NCBI GenBank assembly: GCA_013001935.1
Contig: JABDKZ010000263.1
Span: 1-8,367 of the forward strand
Reading direction: 5' to 3'
DNA from: Maribacter sp.
Lineage (GTDB): Bacteria; Bacteroidota; Bacteroidia; Flavobacteriales; Flavobacteriaceae
DNA length: 8,367 nt
Each line of letters begins with the position of its first letter. Position 1 is the first letter of the stretch. Below the pieces are notes generated by a model that was given only the letters and a program-made list of their open reading frames with translations, ran no database searches and was not told the origin of the DNA. Below, in pieces: positions 6,620 through 8,367 of the stretch. The translations under genes and the position numbers were made by a program.

Positions 6620-7078
6620 ATGAAACAAATTTTTACTTTTATTCTTCTTCTCGGTTTCATGAATGGCTTTGCCCAAGAATCTGAAGAGAGCAAGATTCAG
6701 AAAACAATCGAAGATTTTTTTGACGGATTTCACAAACAAGATTCCCTTTTAATCAAACAAACCGTTGCCAAAGGGATTATTGCGCAAACTATTGGCAATA
6801 CTAAAGAAGGAACTAAGGTTGTTAAGACAGAAGATTTCAGTAAATTTCTAAAATCAATTGTGAGCATACCCGATACAGTGAGTTTTAAAGAGAAATTACT
6901 TTCTTTCAACATTCAACTAGATGGCGCCATGGCGAACGCTTGGACACCTTATGAGTTTTGGTATAATGATGCATTTAGTCATTGTGGGGTAAATTCTTTT
7001 CAGTTGTTTAAAGATGGGGAAAATTGGAAAATCATTTACTTGATCGATACACGAAGAAAAAAAGGGTGTAGGGACTAA
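6620..7078 (+). CDS. Exported NTF2-like protein (putative lumazine-binding/SnoaL-like family)
   Basis: A 152-residue exported protein. Residues 1-18 form a signal peptide (one Lys, then a hydrophobic core) with likely cleavage at 'GFA|QE'. The mature part of about 134 residues has the layout of a nuclear-transport-factor-2-like cone fold: a first helix 'IQKTIEDFFDGFHKQD' (26-41), then a beta sheet including 'GAMANAWTPYEFWYN' (102-116), 'HCGVNSFQLFK' (121-131) and 'NWKIIYLIDTRRKKGC' (135-150). The 'SHCGVNSF' and 'YLIDTRR' motifs are those I know from the Bacteroidota 'putative lumazine-binding' NTF2 group; lumazine binding itself is only a family name. C122 and C150 could form a disulfide in the periplasm. 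Function and ligand are unknown. A consensus promoter lies just upstream, and the DUF1080 gene follows after 44 bp with no terminator between, so the two are probably co-transcribed. Confidence 0.85.
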   Translation: MKQIFTFILLLGFMNGFAQESEESKIQKTIEDFFDGFHKQDSLLIKQTVAKGIIAQTIGNTKEGTKVVKTEDFSKFLKSIVSIPDTVSFKEKLLSFNIQLDGAMANAWTPYEFWYNDAFSHCGVNSFQLFKDGENWKIIYLIDTRRKKGCRD

Positions 7079-7122
7079 AATCTATATAGCTATCATAAAT
7101 TCTAACATATAATCATTTCAAA

Positions 7123-8055
7123 ATGAAAATTAACCAAGTTAAAACATTCGCACTACTTTTAATTGCAACTCTCGTACTTCAATTAAATGCCCAAGAACCA
7201 AAATCATTGGAGGGGAAATGGAACTTAACACTGACCTATGACGGCAAAGAAGTCCCATCTTGGCTTGAGGTAAAACATTCTGGTTTAAGCACCTTGGTAG
7301 GCCGTTTTGTATTCATGAATGGTAGTGCACGTCCAATTTCAGAAATTAAATTTATAGATGATAAATTCTCATTTGCGATACCCCCGCAATGGGAAAAAGG
7401 AAATCTACTGCAGTTCAACGGGGCAATCGTAAATGAAGAATTAAAAGGGACCTTACTTTATACCGATGGTAAAACCTATGATTGGGTTGGGACTCGAGCA
7501 CCCAAACTTGCCTATAACGAGAATCCAGTCTGGGGAGAACCACAAGCATTGTTCAATGGAAAGAATTTAGATGGTTGGAAGGCAATGGGGGAGAACCAAT
7601 GGGAGATTAAAGATGGAATTTTGACCAGTGAAAAAACGGGGGCCAATTTGGTTTCCAATGAGAAATTCAATGACTTTAAATTACATGTCGAGTTTCGATA
7701 CCCAGAAGGAAGCAATAGTGGAATTTACTTACGTGGCCGATATGAGGTTCAAATAGCTGATAATATTGGATTAGAACCCTCAAACATTCTTTTTGGAGGT
7801 ATTTATGGGTTTCTAACCCCAAATGAAATGGTGGCAAAACCCGCTGGGGCATGGCAACAATATGACATAACACTTATCGGCAGAAGAGTGACAATAGTTG
7901 CCAACGGCAAAGAAATTATTACCAATCAAAATATTCCTGGAATGACTGGAGGTGCATTGGATAACAACGAGGCCGAAGCCGGACCATTCTTGATTCAAGG
8001 GGATCATGGTCCCGTTGAATTCAGAAGTTTTGTGGTTACCCCTATTACTGACTGA
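7123..8055 (+). CDS. Exported DUF1080 / 3-keto-disaccharide hydrolase-domain protein with an extra N-terminal domain
   Basis: A 310-residue exported protein. Residues 1-23 are a signal peptide (basic start, long hydrophobic core, likely cut 'LNA|QE') with no lipobox, so the product is probably soluble in the periplasm or secreted. Residues about 28-127 form a small beta-rich domain starting 'LEGKWNLTLTYDGKEVPSWLEV' in outline and ending 'YDWVGTRAP'. Residues about 138-308 are the DUF1080 (3-keto-disaccharide hydrolase) domain, a concanavalin-like sandwich: 'ALFNGKNLDGW' (142-152), 'WEIKDGIL' (160-167), 'SNSGIYLRGRYEVQI' (197-211), 'WQQYDITLIGRRVTIVANGK' (244-263), 'TGGALD' (275-280) and 'QGDHGPVEFRSF' (292-303). 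Some family members cleave 3-keto-glycosides; others are untested, so activity is inferred from the domain. No sugar dehydrogenase or SusCD partner is in the window. It follows the NTF2-like gene and is closed by the terminator at 8081-8112. Confidence 0.88.
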   Translation: MKINQVKTFALLLIATLVLQLNAQEPKSLEGKWNLTLTYDGKEVPSWLEVKHSGLSTLVGRFVFMNGSARPISEIKFIDDKFSFAIPPQWEKGNLLQFNGAIVNEELKGTLLYTDGKTYDWVGTRAPKLAYNENPVWGEPQALFNGKNLDGWKAMGENQWEIKDGILTSEKTGANLVSNEKFNDFKLHVEFRYPEGSNSGIYLRGRYEVQIADNIGLEPSNILFGGIYGFLTPNEMVAKPAGAWQQYDITLIGRRVTIVANGKEIITNQNIPGMTGGALDNNEAEAGPFLIQGDHGPVEFRSFVVTPITD

Positions 8056-8080
8056 GGATTAATAAAATAACAAATTAAAT

Positions 8081-8112
8081 GCGCCAGGATAACCTTATCT
8101 CGGCGCCTTTTT
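8081..8112 (+). terminator. Intrinsic terminator after the DUF1080 gene, possibly bidirectional
   Basis: GCGCC at 8081-8085 pairs with GGCGC at 8102-8106. Within it, GGATA at 8087-8091 pairs with TATCT/TATCC-like bases at 8096-8100 (one G-U, one A-C mismatch between the two blocks), leaving a four-base loop. The stem is followed by C then TTTTT at 8108-8112, a classical rho-independent layout 25 bp past the DUF1080 stop codon. The A-rich stretch before it (8061-8080) reads as T-rich on the minus strand, so the same hairpin may also stop the convergent dehydrogenase gene ending at 8136. Confidence 0.82.
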
Positions 8113-8135
8113 ATATCTCAAATACCCTGCGTACA

Positions 8136-8367
8136 TTATACCACTTTGATTACCACATTTCCTGTTTTATGTCCTTTTTCAACATAGGCATGGGCCTCAG
8201 GAATCTGTTCCAAGGAATATGTTCGATCAATGACAGGTTTCAATTTTCCGGTTTCCATCAATTCCTTGAGGAATATTAAATCTTCAACATTCTCATGTGC
8301 CACGCCTCCAATCACTTTTTTACCACTCGTCAAAGAAACCCAAAGTCCTTTGAGAATAGGGGATAAG
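8136..8367 (-). CDS. Zinc-type alcohol dehydrogenase / MDR-family oxidoreductase, C-terminal fragment (5' end outside window)
   Basis: An open minus-strand frame enters at the window's right edge and ends in TAA at 8138-8136, giving 76 visible residues; the start is outside. The fragment reads as the end of an NAD(P)-dependent medium-chain dehydrogenase/reductase: the strand 'KKVIGGVA' at the end of the nucleotide-binding half, '[20 protein letters not shown]' (helix plus turn), then '[26 protein letters not shown]', the standard closing helix and strand of the ADH_zinc_N / quinone-oxidoreductase type. Catalytic and zinc-binding residues lie in the missing N-terminal part, so substrate and metal use cannot be judged. 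An internal TTG at 8333 could pose as a start, but the frame clearly continues upstream with family-like sequence. It converges on the DUF1080 gene across an 80-bp gap that holds a terminator. Confidence 0.88.
   Translation of the reverse strand, partial: LSPILKGLWVSLTSGKKVIGGVAHENVEDLIFLKELMETGKLKPVIDRTYSLEQIPEAHAYVEKGHKTGNVVIKVV

Noticed and set aside
6443..6739. 98-codon minus-strand frame across the panB start, the intergenic gap and the NTF2-like gene
   Set aside because: It overlaps two well-supported genes and a consensus promoter, and its Lys/Asn/Phe-rich product looks like random translation of AT-rich DNA.
8079..8279. 66-codon plus-strand frame after the DUF1080 gene
   Set aside because: It begins at the terminator hairpin and is antisense to the conserved C-terminus of the dehydrogenase.
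8136..8333. Short 65-residue dehydrogenase-like gene starting at TTG 8333
   Set aside because: The frame continues without a stop to the window edge with sequence typical of the family, so this is the end of a larger gene, not a small one.

Overview
The window looks like a chromosomal housekeeping stretch from a member of the Bacteroidota, most likely a Flavobacteriia/Flavobacteriaceae species. The basis is the AT-rich composition, a TTG-N19-TAnnTTTG promoter (the Bacteroidota sigma-A type), a DUF4252 lipoprotein and an 'LSKSEKRQFKLY' helical-repeat protein that I associate with this phylum, exported proteins whose signal peptides end in A|QE, and the panB-rluA gene pairing I recall from flavobacteria. 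Genus cannot be told from the sequence alone.

Layout, left to right. 1-290 is the C-terminal end of a TlpA-like thioredoxin-fold protein (+). It converges, with a 9-bp gap, on leuB (300-1418, -), which follows leuA (1419-2591, -) with no intervening base: a compact leuAB operon for leucine synthesis. A 148-bp gap separates leuA from a divergent, uncharacterised 514-residue helical-repeat protein (2740-4284, +). That gene converges, with a 4-bp gap, on a three-gene minus-strand run: panB (6482-5664, pantothenate/CoA synthesis), an RluA-family pseudouridine synthase (5566-4874) and a DUF4252 lipoprotein (4831-4289). A 137-bp divergent intergenic region carries a good promoter for two exported proteins on the plus strand: an NTF2-like protein (6620-7078) and a DUF1080/3-keto-disaccharide-hydrolase-domain protein (7123-8055). 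A strong intrinsic terminator (8081-8112) closes this pair. The window ends in the 3' part of a zinc-type alcohol dehydrogenase/MDR gene (8136-8367, -).

Functionally, leuAB and panB draw on the same metabolite: 2-oxoisovalerate is the substrate of both LeuA (2-isopropylmalate synthase) and PanB (ketopantoate hydroxymethyltransferase), although the genes lie in separate transcription units. LeuA is the short form without the C-terminal leucine-binding regulatory domain. The other genes appear to be cell-envelope or general maintenance functions.

I found no tRNA or rRNA gene, CRISPR array, insertion sequence, phage gene, defence cassette or toxin-antitoxin pair, and no stretch above 300 bases lacks a gene. 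I do not see an exciting undescribed system. The points most worth checking are the 514-residue protein of unknown function, a hydrophobic 28-codon frame directly downstream of and in frame with panB, spaced repeats in the leuA divergent region, and the extra N-terminal domain on the DUF1080 protein.
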